From Gemmatimonas sp. UBA7669 (GTDB lineage: Bacteria > Gemmatimonadota > Gemmatimonadetes > Gemmatimonadales > Gemmatimonadaceae), in the NCBI RefSeq assembly GCF_002483225.1, contig NZ_DLHL01000048.1, positions 1 through 64,000 on the forward strand: a stretch of 64,000 nt of DNA, in the 5' to 3' direction. The notes under the pieces are model-generated. The model was not told the DNA's origin. It worked only from the letters and a program-made list of their open reading frames with translations, and did not search any database. Both the position numbers and the translations under genes were made by a program. Below are positions 17,873 to 25,632 of the stretch, piece by piece; positions within the stretch are counted from its first letter, which is position 1; the number at the start of each line of letters is the position of its first letter.

Positions 17873-20800
17873 GTTCTTCTTCAACGTCGTTCACGTCCCT
17901 CCGTTTGCTTCCGGTTGATCTGGGTGCGCGCCGCGCCGCTGTGCAACCGGGCGGCGCATGGTCCGCACTGGCCGATGCCTTGCACGAGGAGTTGGCGCCA
18001 CTGTGTGCGGTCGTGCTGCAGCACGGCGCGCCAATCCCGGCGCACAAGGCACGACTGACAAGGCAAGGTGGCCGTTGTCCGCAGTGCGGACGCTATCTCG
18101 ACTTCGATTTCTGGCGACCTGACACGCACCCCTGTCCCGTAGGACACGGCAGCTTCGTGGGCCAGGATCATGATCGCTGGTGGGCCATGAACGCGCATCT
18201 CTGGCTGGCTGAGCGGGCCGTGCATGCGGCGGCGCTGGCCGCGCTGCGCGGTGACGACACGGCCAGAGGCGTGGCCGAGTCCATCCTCAGCGCCTACGCG
18301 GCGCGCTACGCAACGTGGCCGGACGAGGACAACGTGCTCGGCCCCACGCGATTGTTCTTCAGCACCTACCTCGAATCCATCTGGCTGCTCAATCTCTGCC
18401 ACGCACTGGATCTGCTGGAGGCCGCCGCGCCCACGTCGGTGCGTGCCACAGTGCGTGAGCAGTTGCTCCAGCCATCGAGCGAGCGCATCGCGTCGTATCA
18501 CGAGGGCCGCTCCAACCGTCAGGTGTGGAACGAGGTCGCGGTGCTGAGTGCCTGGACGCTACTTGGGCGCGATGAGGCGGTTGCGGCGCGACTCGCTGCG
18601 CCCGATGGCCTGCGTATGCATTTCCGGACGGGGCTGCAGGAGGATGGCACCTGGTACGAGGGCGAGAACTACCATCAGTTCGCGCACAGAGGGCTGTGGT
18701 ACGGCGTGCAATTGCTCAGGGCACGCGGTACTCCCCTCGACGCTGCGCTCGATGCAAAGTGGCACGAGGGCTTCGTGGCGCCCTTTGCCGGCCTGCTGCC
18801 CGATGACACCCTCCCGAGCCGACGCGACTCGCAATACGCGGTGTCGGCGAGACAGTGGCGCTTTGCCGAGTGGTGCGAGCTGGGCTACGCCCATCGCGCC
18901 GACTCGCGGCTCGCCGGTTTGCTCACGCGTCTGTACGACGGACGCACGGCGCGCGTCAGTACGGCGCGCTCGCGCTCTTCGGCCGATGCCGAACGAAATG
19001 AACCCGCCATGCAGCTTTCGCGTGCGTCCTGTTCGTGGCGTGCGCTGCTGCTGGGCGCAGAACAGCCCGTGCCGTCGGACCAGTGGCAGCCGGCCTCCGT
19101 GCTGCAGACGCGACAGGGGCTGGCCGTGTTGCGCCGCGAACAGGGGCAGGTGTACGCCGCTCTCGATGGCGGCGAATCGGCGGGAGGACACGGCCATCCC
19201 GACCGACTGGCGCTCACCCTGCAGACTGGGGCCGCGCGCTGGCTGGACGATCCGGGGGCGGGCTCCTATGTCGATCCCACGCTGCAATGGTATCGCAGCA
19301 CACTCGCCCACCATGCGCCGCTCATCAACGGCGCGTCGCAGCAGGGCGGTGTGGCGTGGGTGACCGCGTGGGAGGACCGCGGTGGTGCGGGGTGGGTGCG
19401 CAAGCATGCACCGGAGCTTGCCCCCGGCATCTCGGCGACGCGCACACTGGTCGTGTGTGACGGCTATCTCGTGGACGTCCTCGAGTGGGAACCGCGCGCG
19501 GATGCGGGCGAGGACACGAGCAGCCCCACCGTCACACTCACACTGCCGCTGGCTGTCAACGCCAGTTCACTGGAGGTCGAAGCGCCCAATGCCGCGCTCA
19601 GCGCCGTCGCCGCATGGACTGCGGGCGTGCGAAACGGGGCGGGTGGCACCGAAGATGGCTTTGATCATCTGCAGCGTATTGAGACGGCACCGCCGATTGC
19701 TGCAGGTGTCGCGCTGCGTCTGACCGCAGGGGCACAATACGCCACGACACCCGCGCGACCGGTCACGCGCCACATGCAGGCATGGTATGCGGCCGACTGC
19801 GACATGCAGCCCTGGCGCGCCGTGGCACCAGCGGCGCCCGGGCAGGGCCACGTCACGCGCCTGTTTGTGGACGGCGTAGCGGCACGAGGGCGACTGGTGG
19901 GGGTGTGGAGCTGGTCATCCGAGAGTTCCGCCGAGCCCCCGCAGGCGACACACGTCAGCCTCACTCCGGCAGCAGCAGACGCGGTGTGGGCGAAGGTGCA
20001 GACGGCCTGCGGCACGATTGCGGCGCACGGCCCGGCGCCGCATGGATGGCACATTGGCCTCGAAGCGGGCGGCGCGCGCAGCAGCATTGATCTCGAGGGG
20101 CTTCGCGAAGCATCGCACGCGTCCGGGCAATCCGTCAGTCACGCCGTCTCGGCCAGCTTACCCGTTCAGCGTTTGCCGATTTGTGCCGCCGACACCGTTC
20201 CACACGACGTCACGCAGACGCTGACCGGCGCACTGTCCACGGTGCTGGGTGCCGCGCAGTATCGACGCACGGAGGAGCCTTGGGGCGGCGACAATGCACC
20301 AGAGGCTCGTGTGGAGCTTGCCTGCACCGAAGGCTTGCTGCTCGTGCGGGTGCACATGCACAGCGGACATCCCGTGGTCGTGGACGGAGCCGATCCGGCG
20401 CAGATGCCATTCAATCCACTCGACAACGAACGCGCTGATGTGAATGCCGATGGCCTGCAGTGCCATTGGGCCATCACGGAGGCAAACTCCGACGTCGGAG
20501 AGCACGTCCTGGCTTCCCCTGCCGTCTGGCTCGGTGGCGTGCTGGCTGTGCCTCTGGCACAGGCGGCCGGTACCGTCGCCGCTTCGCCGGCTGCCACCAT
20601 GGCGGTGGCCGTCCGTCTCACTCCACTGATTTCCGGTACCATCCTCCCGACAGCGCGTGCCGCGGTGCACGATGAGGGCTGGCACCTCGAACTGCGCTGG
20701 CCGCGCTCGGCGTTTCCCGCGGGCCGCACGCTGCGCCTCGGACTGGCCGTCAACGAGCGGCCGCCGCACCGCGAACGTCGCCGTGGGCAGCTCGTGCTGG

Positions 20801-20877
20801 GTGGGACTGCCGGCTTTGCCTATCTGCGCGGTGACCGGCTCGATCCGTCCGAATCCTGGACGCTGACGCTGCCCTGA
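17869..20877 (+). CDS. Heparinase II/III-like polysaccharide lyase
   Basis: A 1002-residue protein with the layout of heparinase II/III-type lyases: a helical toroid domain (about 60-400) and a beta-sandwich domain (about 420-800). Lyase-like features include the WNEVAVLSAW stretch, EDGTWYEGENYHQFAHRGLWYG and GGHGHPDRLALTL with GGESAGGHGHPD, where the conserved histidine lies. The last 240 residues look like a CBM9-like or similar beta-domain (DNERADVNADGLQCHW). An early CPQCGRY motif (with a later Cys) may bind a metal. No signal peptide is visible. It probably eliminates uronate-containing glycans, but the substrate is unknown. Coupled to the binding-protein gene. Confidence 0.8.
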   Translation: MSSSSTSFTSLRLLPVDLGARRAAVQPGGAWSALADALHEELAPLCAVVLQHGAPIPAHKARLTRQGGRCPQCGRYLDFDFWRPDTHPCPVGHGSFVGQDHDRWWAMNAHLWLAERAVHAAALAALRGDDTARGVAESILSAYAARYATWPDEDNVLGPTRLFFSTYLESIWLLNLCHALDLLEAAAPTSVRATVREQLLQPSSERIASYHEGRSNRQVWNEVAVLSAWTLLGRDEAVAARLAAPDGLRMHFRTGLQEDGTWYEGENYHQFAHRGLWYGVQLLRARGTPLDAALDAKWHEGFVAPFAGLLPDDTLPSRRDSQYAVSARQWRFAEWCELGYAHRADSRLAGLLTRLYDGRTARVSTARSRSSADAERNEPAMQLSRASCSWRALLLGAEQPVPSDQWQPASVLQTRQGLAVLRREQGQVYAALDGGESAGGHGHPDRLALTLQTGAARWLDDPGAGSYVDPTLQWYRSTLAHHAPLINGASQQGGVAWVTAWEDRGGAGWVRKHAPELAPGISATRTLVVCDGYLVDVLEWEPRADAGEDTSSPTVTLTLPLAVNASSLEVEAPNAALSAVAAWTAGVRNGAGGTEDGFDHLQRIETAPPIAAGVALRLTAGAQYATTPARPVTRHMQAWYAADCDMQPWRAVAPAAPGQGHVTRLFVDGVAARGRLVGVWSWSSESSAEPPQATHVSLTPAAADAVWAKVQTACGTIAAHGPAPHGWHIGLEAGGARSSIDLEGLREASHASGQSVSHAVSASLPVQRLPICAADTVPHDVTQTLTGALSTVLGAAQYRRTEEPWGGDNAPEARVELACTEGLLLVRVHMHSGHPVVVDGADPAQMPFNPLDNERADVNADGLQCHWAITEANSDVGEHVLASPAVWLGGVLAVPLAQAAGTVAASPAATMAVAVRLTPLISGTILPTARAAVHDEGWHLELRWPRSAFPAGRTLRLGLAVNERPPHRERRRGQLVLGGTAGFAYLRGDRLDPSESWTLTLP

Positions 20878-20910
20878 CCGGTCAGCCCGGCTCTCCACTA
20901 TCTTCCGCGC

Positions 20911-21735
20911 ATGGCCGAATCGGTACTTCACGCAGTCACGGTAGTTCTCTACGAGTCGCAGGACCCCATCAACATCGGCGCCGTCATCCGCGCCATGAAG
21001 AACATGGGTGTGCGCGATCTGCGGCTCATCCGCCCCTGTCGCTACGACCTCAATCGCATCGAACAGATTGCGCACGACACGCGCGATCTCGTCGAGCGCA
21101 TTCAGCATTTCGACACCATCGACGACGCGCTGGCCGATTGCGCCTATGTGGTCGGTTTCTCCGGGCGTCCGCAGGCGGCGCGCTGGCAGCGGCACACGCC
21201 GCGTTCGGCGGCGGTGGACTTGCTGGAGTACGCGCAACAGGGGCGCGTGGCCATCATGTTCGGACGGGAAGATCATGGCCTGCCCAACGAGGCCCTCGAT
21301 CGTGTGCATGCCATCTGCACCATTCCCACCACGGAGCATTTCTCGCTCAACGTGGCGCAGGCCTGTCTGCTGGCGCTCTACGAACTGCATCTGCTGGCCG
21401 GAGACTCGACCAAGCGCCTGCAGGCCCCGCGTCACGCGAAGGGTGCGCCCACCAAGGAGATGTACGAGCAGACTTTCTCCGACATGCGCAATGCGCTCGA
21501 CGCCATCGCGTACTTCAAGACGCGAAACGAAGAGCTCATCATGCGCACCATGCGGTCGCTGGTGTTCCGCGCCAACCCCGACGGGCGCGAGCTGCTGATG
21601 CTGCGCACCGCGAGCATCGAGGTGCTGCGCACCATCGAACGCGAGTCGCGACGTGCGGTGCAGCGCGCATTGGCCGACGCGGGGGTGGCCGGTGACCAGG
21701 TGACGACACGCGAGCCGGACACCGAGGCCGTGTGA
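20911..21735 (+). CDS. SpoU/TrmH family RNA methyltransferase, TrmJ-like
   Basis: A 274-residue methyltransferase of the SPOUT superfamily. Motif 1 is NIGAVIRAMKNMGV, motif 2 is FGREDHGLPNE, and motif 3 is IPTTEHFSLNVAQACLLALYEL, which together form the knotted AdoMet site. The C-terminal tail is helical (about 170-270), as in TrmJ, which methylates the ribose at position 32 of tRNAs. TrmJ is the closest by layout, but rRNA 2'-O-methyltransferases of the same family cannot be excluded. The stop overlaps the GTG of the aminotransferase gene (GTGA), placing a housekeeping RNA enzyme at the head of a metabolic operon. Confidence 0.85.
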   Translation: MAESVLHAVTVVLYESQDPINIGAVIRAMKNMGVRDLRLIRPCRYDLNRIEQIAHDTRDLVERIQHFDTIDDALADCAYVVGFSGRPQAARWQRHTPRSAAVDLLEYAQQGRVAIMFGREDHGLPNEALDRVHAICTIPTTEHFSLNVAQACLLALYELHLLAGDSTKRLQAPRHAKGAPTKEMYEQTFSDMRNALDAIAYFKTRNEELIMRTMRSLVFRANPDGRELLMLRTASIEVLRTIERESRRAVQRALADAGVAGDQVTTREPDTEAV

Positions 21736-22997
21736 CCGACTGGGCAGAGCGGGCTCGGGCCGTCCTGCCGGGTGGCGCGTCCACCGGCAGCAAGCGTCCG
21801 GATGCGCTGTATGGCGCACTGGCTGCCGACTCCGCACTGCCCACACACTTCACTCGCAGCGCAGGCTGTCGGGTGTGGGATGCCGACGGCCGCGAGTATC
21901 TCGACTGCGGCATGGCCTTGGGCGCCGTGGGTCTTGGCTACGCGGACACCGACGTTACACAGGCCGTGCAGCAGGCGTTGGCCGCGGGCAATGTCTCCAC
22001 GCTCACGCACACGCTCGAAGTGGAGGTGGCAGAGCAGGTGGTGGCGTTGTTTCCGGGCAGCGAGCAGTTGCGATTTCTGCGCACCGGAGCGGAAGCCGGC
22101 GCGGCCGCGGTACGACTGGCACGTACCATCACGGGCCGCGAGCATATCCTGGCCTGCGGCTATTTCGGTTGGCTCGACTGGAACAGCGACGCCTCGGGCG
22201 TGACGGCCGCTGCGCGCCGCCTCGTCACCTGGGTGCCGTTCAACGATGGCGCGGCACTGCAGCAGGCCATGCATGACGCAGTCGAGCAGGGCAGGGCGCC
22301 GGCGGCCATCGTGATTGAGCCACTGGTGCACGACATGGCCTCGCGCGAGTGGTTGAAGTTGGCGAGAGAACTGGCCACGCAGTACGGCGCGTTGCTCATC
22401 TTCGACGAGGTCAAGACCGCCTTTCGCGTGCGCACGGCCGGTGTGCAATCGCTGCATGGCGTAGTGCCCGACCTTACCACACTCGGCAAGGCGTTGGCCA
22501 ACGGCTTCCCGCTTTCGGCAGTGCTCGGGCCGCGCGCCGTCATGGACGCGGCCCGTCAGACCTGGATTTCCTCCACGGCCGCCAGTGAAACAACGGGACT
22601 GGCGGCGGCGCGGGCCGTCATCGCGCGCCACGTCGCGCAGGATGTCTGCGCCGGCATGGCACAGGCCGGCCGCACGATGCGCGACATCGTCAGCACGGCG
22701 CTGCAGCGCGCCATCGCCCGTTGGCAGGACGATCGCAGCATGCCCCAGCCCGCCCCATCACTCAGCGCGCTGGGTCCCGATGTCATGTGGCGGCTCGAGT
22801 CGCCTGATCCCGAAGTCCTCGACGTGGTGGTGGCCGCCGCCGCCGACTGCGGCGTGCTGCTCAAGCGCGGCGCGTATCAGTTCGGCGCGCTGGCGCACGA
22901 CGAGGAGTCGTTGGCCACGTTGGCCGCGCGACTCGAAGCCTTTCCCGAGCATCTGCTGACTCGCGCGCGCTCGCGCTTTCCCCACTCGCCCCCATGA
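21732..22997 (+). CDS. Class III aminotransferase (glutamate-1-semialdehyde aminomutase-like)
   Basis: A 421-residue PLP enzyme of the class III aminotransferase fold. The PLP lysine is Lys253 in LTTLGKALANGFPLSAVLG, preceded by the cofactor-contacting LLIFDEVKTAFRVRT. LPGGASTGSKRPDALYG near the start and RTGAEAGAAAVRLART resemble glutamate-1-semialdehyde 2,1-aminomutase. The rest of the tetrapyrrole pathway is absent here, and the neighbours are amidohydrolases, so a catabolic or secondary-metabolite amino-group transfer is more likely than haem synthesis. Start GTG (GTGA overlap with the methyltransferase stop) and stop (ATGA overlap with the next gene) show strong coupling. Confidence 0.85.
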   Translation: MTDWAERARAVLPGGASTGSKRPDALYGALAADSALPTHFTRSAGCRVWDADGREYLDCGMALGAVGLGYADTDVTQAVQQALAAGNVSTLTHTLEVEVAEQVVALFPGSEQLRFLRTGAEAGAAAVRLARTITGREHILACGYFGWLDWNSDASGVTAAARRLVTWVPFNDGAALQQAMHDAVEQGRAPAAIVIEPLVHDMASREWLKLARELATQYGALLIFDEVKTAFRVRTAGVQSLHGVVPDLTTLGKALANGFPLSAVLGPRAVMDAARQTWISSTAASETTGLAAARAVIARHVAQDVCAGMAQAGRTMRDIVSTALQRAIARWQDDRSMPQPAPSLSALGPDVMWRLESPDPEVLDVVVAAAADCGVLLKRGAYQFGALAHDEESLATLAARLEAFPEHLLTRARSRFPHSPP

Positions 22998-23917
22998 TCA
23001 ACGCGCCCCTTGGTGGCTCCGCGCCGCTCATCGATCCGCACGCGCACTTTCACACGCCGTGGACCAATCGTGGCGACTGGCAGCGCTACAATCAGTCGCG
23101 CTTGCAGGCCGGACATCGCATGGGCGTGCGTTGTCATGTCGCGTCCATTCTCGGCTCGTGGGGGCATACCTCGCCCACGTATTTCGCCTCGCCCGATGAT
23201 CAGACGCGGGCCAACGCGGCCATGTTGGCGCTCGCGACACACCATGCGCCCTACGTGAAGGCCTTCGTGGCCGTCAATCCGAATTTCCGTCAGCATGCGC
23301 TCGACGAAATCGCGCAGGGGCTCGCACGTGGCGCGGTGGGCATCAAACTGGCGGCGGCGCGGCGCACCACCGACTTCGCGGTGCTCGATGCCGTGGCGGA
23401 GGCGGCCGCCGCGTATGACGTCCCCATTCTGCAGCACATCTGGCAGCATCGCCGGCGCGACTGGCCAAATCAGGATGCCTCCGATGGCGCCGAGCTCGCC
23501 GCGCTCGCGGCGCGCCATCCGCGCACCCGCTTCCTGCTTGCGCACATTGGCGGCGGTGGCGACTGGGCGCACACCGGTCCCGCCGTGGCTGACCTGCCCA
23601 ACATCGTCATGGACCTCTCGGGCAGCGGCATTGACCGCGGCATGATGGACGAGGTGCTGCGCTGGGTTGGGCCGCAGCGACTGCTCTGGGCGGCCGACCT
23701 GACCCTCTGCACCGGCCTCACCAAGCTGCGGGCACTGGCTCACGTGGGTCTCTCCGAAGACGAGCTCGCCGACATTCGCTGGCGCAACGCCGAGCGCCTG
23801 TTTCCCAAGGGCACGTTTACCGCGGCGCTGGATGTACCCTGGCAGGCGACCCTCCCGGCGGCACTCACCACACCCTGGGACGGGGCGCTCGGTATGCCGG
23901 GAGGCGTTCACTCATGA
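22994..23917 (+). CDS. Amidohydrolase_2 family protein with intact HxH motif
   Basis: A 307-residue TIM-barrel protein of the amidohydrolase_2 family (decarboxylases, lactonases and hydrolases of the ACMSD group). The metal-binding IDPHAHFH (HxH) is close to the N-terminus, ILQHIW and LLAHIGGGGDW supply further histidines and WAADLT the late aspartate. The pattern is that of an active metal enzyme. The substrate is unknown. The start overlaps the aminotransferase stop and the stop overlaps the next start, so it is the third member of a four-gene coupled unit. Confidence 0.82.
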   Translation: MINAPLGGSAPLIDPHAHFHTPWTNRGDWQRYNQSRLQAGHRMGVRCHVASILGSWGHTSPTYFASPDDQTRANAAMLALATHHAPYVKAFVAVNPNFRQHALDEIAQGLARGAVGIKLAAARRTTDFAVLDAVAEAAAAYDVPILQHIWQHRRRDWPNQDASDGAELAALAARHPRTRFLLAHIGGGGDWAHTGPAVADLPNIVMDLSGSGIDRGMMDEVLRWVGPQRLLWAADLTLCTGLTKLRALAHVGLSEDELADIRWRNAERLFPKGTFTAALDVPWQATLPAALTTPWDGALGMPGGVHS

Positions 23918-24750
23918 GTGAGATGACACCCCGTCCCATCGATACCTGCGCCTGGATTGGCGGCTACCCCTTCCGCGAGATCCCGCATCCCGAGCCCGCG
24001 ATTCTGGTCCGAGTTCTGGAACGCGAAGGCTTCGGCGGCGCCTGGGTGGGTTCTCTTGCCGGTGCCTTTCACCGCGATCCGTCCGCGTCCAACGACGCGC
24101 TGTATGCCGCGCTGGCGCCACATCGGCGCACCCTGCATCCCGTGCCCATCGTCAGGCCGGATTGGCCCGGCTGGGAACGGCAGCTCCAGCGCGCGGTGAA
24201 CGAGGGCGCGCCGGCCGTGCGCGCCTATCCCATGCAGTGGGGGTACGCGCCGGGCCATTCGGCGCTCAACGACCTGGCGCACGCGATTGGAGAGGCCGGA
24301 CTCGCGCTGCAGTTGCCGGTGCGTTTCGAGGATCTCCGGCAGCGGCACCCGCTCGACACGGCCGGCGACCTCACGGCGGCGCACATTCGCGCCGTGGCGC
24401 GGCTGAGCGGGTCGACGGCCTGTTTGGTGGTGTCAGGCGCCGGTCGCGACCTGGTGGAAGAAGTGCACTGGGGCCTGACCCCCGACGAGCAGCAACGCGT
24501 CTGGTACGACTGGCATTGGGTCTGGGGACCACCCGAAGATCACTTCGCGCATCTCGTGCGCAGCATCGGTCCCGAGCGCCTCGTGTGGAGCAGTTGGTGG
24601 CCGCTTCGGCTGACCCAGCAGGCCCAGGCGCTGGTGGATTTACTACCTGAGGAACTGGCACCGGCTGGTCCTCGTTCCAGCTTTGCGGACGGTGCGGTCA
24701 TTTTGTCGGCTGCATACCGGACGGCGGGTCGCAGAAACGCATCTACGTGA
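23914..24750 (+). CDS. Amidohydrolase_2-like protein lacking the metal motif
   Basis: A 278-residue protein related in layout to its upstream neighbour: N-terminal strand, a barrel-like mid-part and a C-terminal segment SIGPERLVWSSWWPL that matches the position of the DxxL/WAAD end motif. The expected DxHxH is replaced by IDTCAWIGGYPF, and the LAHIGG-type histidine is replaced by CLVVSGAGRDL. A catalytic role like that of the neighbour is therefore doubtful; it may be a non-catalytic partner, or it may use other residues. The ATG overlaps the preceding stop (ATGA). A second in-frame ATG three codons on is also possible. Confidence 0.75.
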   Translation: MSEMTPRPIDTCAWIGGYPFREIPHPEPAILVRVLEREGFGGAWVGSLAGAFHRDPSASNDALYAALAPHRRTLHPVPIVRPDWPGWERQLQRAVNEGAPAVRAYPMQWGYAPGHSALNDLAHAIGEAGLALQLPVRFEDLRQRHPLDTAGDLTAAHIRAVARLSGSTACLVVSGAGRDLVEEVHWGLTPDEQQRVWYDWHWVWGPPEDHFAHLVRSIGPERLVWSSWWPLRLTQQAQALVDLLPEELAPAGPRSSFADGAVILSAAYRTAGRRNAST

Positions 24751-24992
24751 AGCTACCTCATGCACTTGCGTACAAATACGGCCCCCCGCATACTTCGCGC
24801 TTGCAAAAATTTGGTTGACACCGACTTACACGGTTTGTTCCGTTCGTTTTCTCGAACGGGCTGGACCGTGTGGTCCACGGATCGCATGACATCGGACACA
24901 CCTTGCACACCGGCAGGGCGGGTTCGACGTCGTGCATGTCGTGTGTGATCCATCACCTCGCCCTACTCGGCATCCCTTACCGGCACGAGTCG
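24751..24992 (+). promoter_or_regulatory. Upstream region of the act operon
   Basis: This 242-base stretch precedes the alternative complex III operon and has no coding potential I would support. TTGACA at 24815-24820 matches a -35 box perfectly, but a good -10 sequence at the right distance is not obvious (TTGTTC at about 16 bases). A 7-base stem CCGTTCG/CGAACGG (24840-24846 and 24853-24859) and the GGACC/GGTCC-like pairing further on could form leader structure. The operon promoter most likely lies here. Confidence 0.35.
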
Positions 24993-25610
24993 ATGACGGT
25001 CAAGAAGAAGTGGACGGTGATCCCTGGGTTCCTCGCTTTGGCGGCAGCGGCCACGCTGCTCTCGGCCTACAGCGGCGCTTCGTCGTCGCAGGGCGCCAAT
25101 GTCCCGCAACCCGTCAAGTTCGTCCACGCGCCTCACGTGGAGAAGGCAGGCATGAACTGCCTGTACTGCCATAGCGCCGCGAACAAGTCGCCCGACCCGG
25201 GCAACGCCTCGGTGGCCACCTGCATGGGTTGCCACACGATCGTCAAAACCGCCTCGCCTGAGATCAAGAAGGTGGCGGAGGCTTACGCCAAGGGTCAGCC
25301 CATTCCGTGGAACCGGGTGCACAAGGTGCCCGACTATGTGCAGTTCCCGCACATGCGTCACGTGAACGCGGGTGTGACCTGCCAGAGCTGCCATGGCCAG
25401 ATCCAGAACCAGGGCAAGCAGGGACCGGACACCAACTATGTGCCGGTCCAGCAGGTCAACTCGCTGAACATGGGCTGGTGCGTCAACTGCCACGTGCAGG
25501 GATACAAGCCCGCCGAAGGTGCGCGTCTTGCCGGTCAGACGGTGACGCCGGAGCTCGAAGCCATGCCCCCGAAGAAGGCGCGTTACGACTGCGCCGTCTG
25601 CCACTACTGA
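24993..25610 (+). CDS. actA: Alternative complex III, pentahaem cytochrome c subunit ActA
   Basis: A 205-residue membrane-anchored cytochrome with a single N-terminal hydrophobic segment (IPGFLALAAAATLLSAYSG) and five CxxCH haem motifs: CLYCH, CMGCH, CQSCH, CVNCH and CAVCH. ActA is the periplasmic electron-transfer subunit of alternative complex III, which oxidises menaquinol and passes electrons to cytochrome c or an oxidase. The haem count and size fit the family (five haems). The start at MTVKKKW gives a normal signal anchor; an open frame further upstream was rejected because it adds about 40 residues without family likeness. Confidence 0.92.
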   Translation: MTVKKKWTVIPGFLALAAAATLLSAYSGASSSQGANVPQPVKFVHAPHVEKAGMNCLYCHSAANKSPDPGNASVATCMGCHTIVKTASPEIKKVAEAYAKGQPIPWNRVHKVPDYVQFPHMRHVNAGVTCQSCHGQIQNQGKQGPDTNYVPVQQVNSLNMGWCVNCHVQGYKPAEGARLAGQTVTPELEAMPPKKARYDCAVCHY

Positions 25611-25632
25611 TCATCCGCGACCCTCGATCACG

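Noticed and set aside
23914..24750. Pseudogene call for the degenerate amidohydrolase
   Set aside because: The frame is complete, has a proper coupled start and no frameshift or premature stop, so it is probably expressed.
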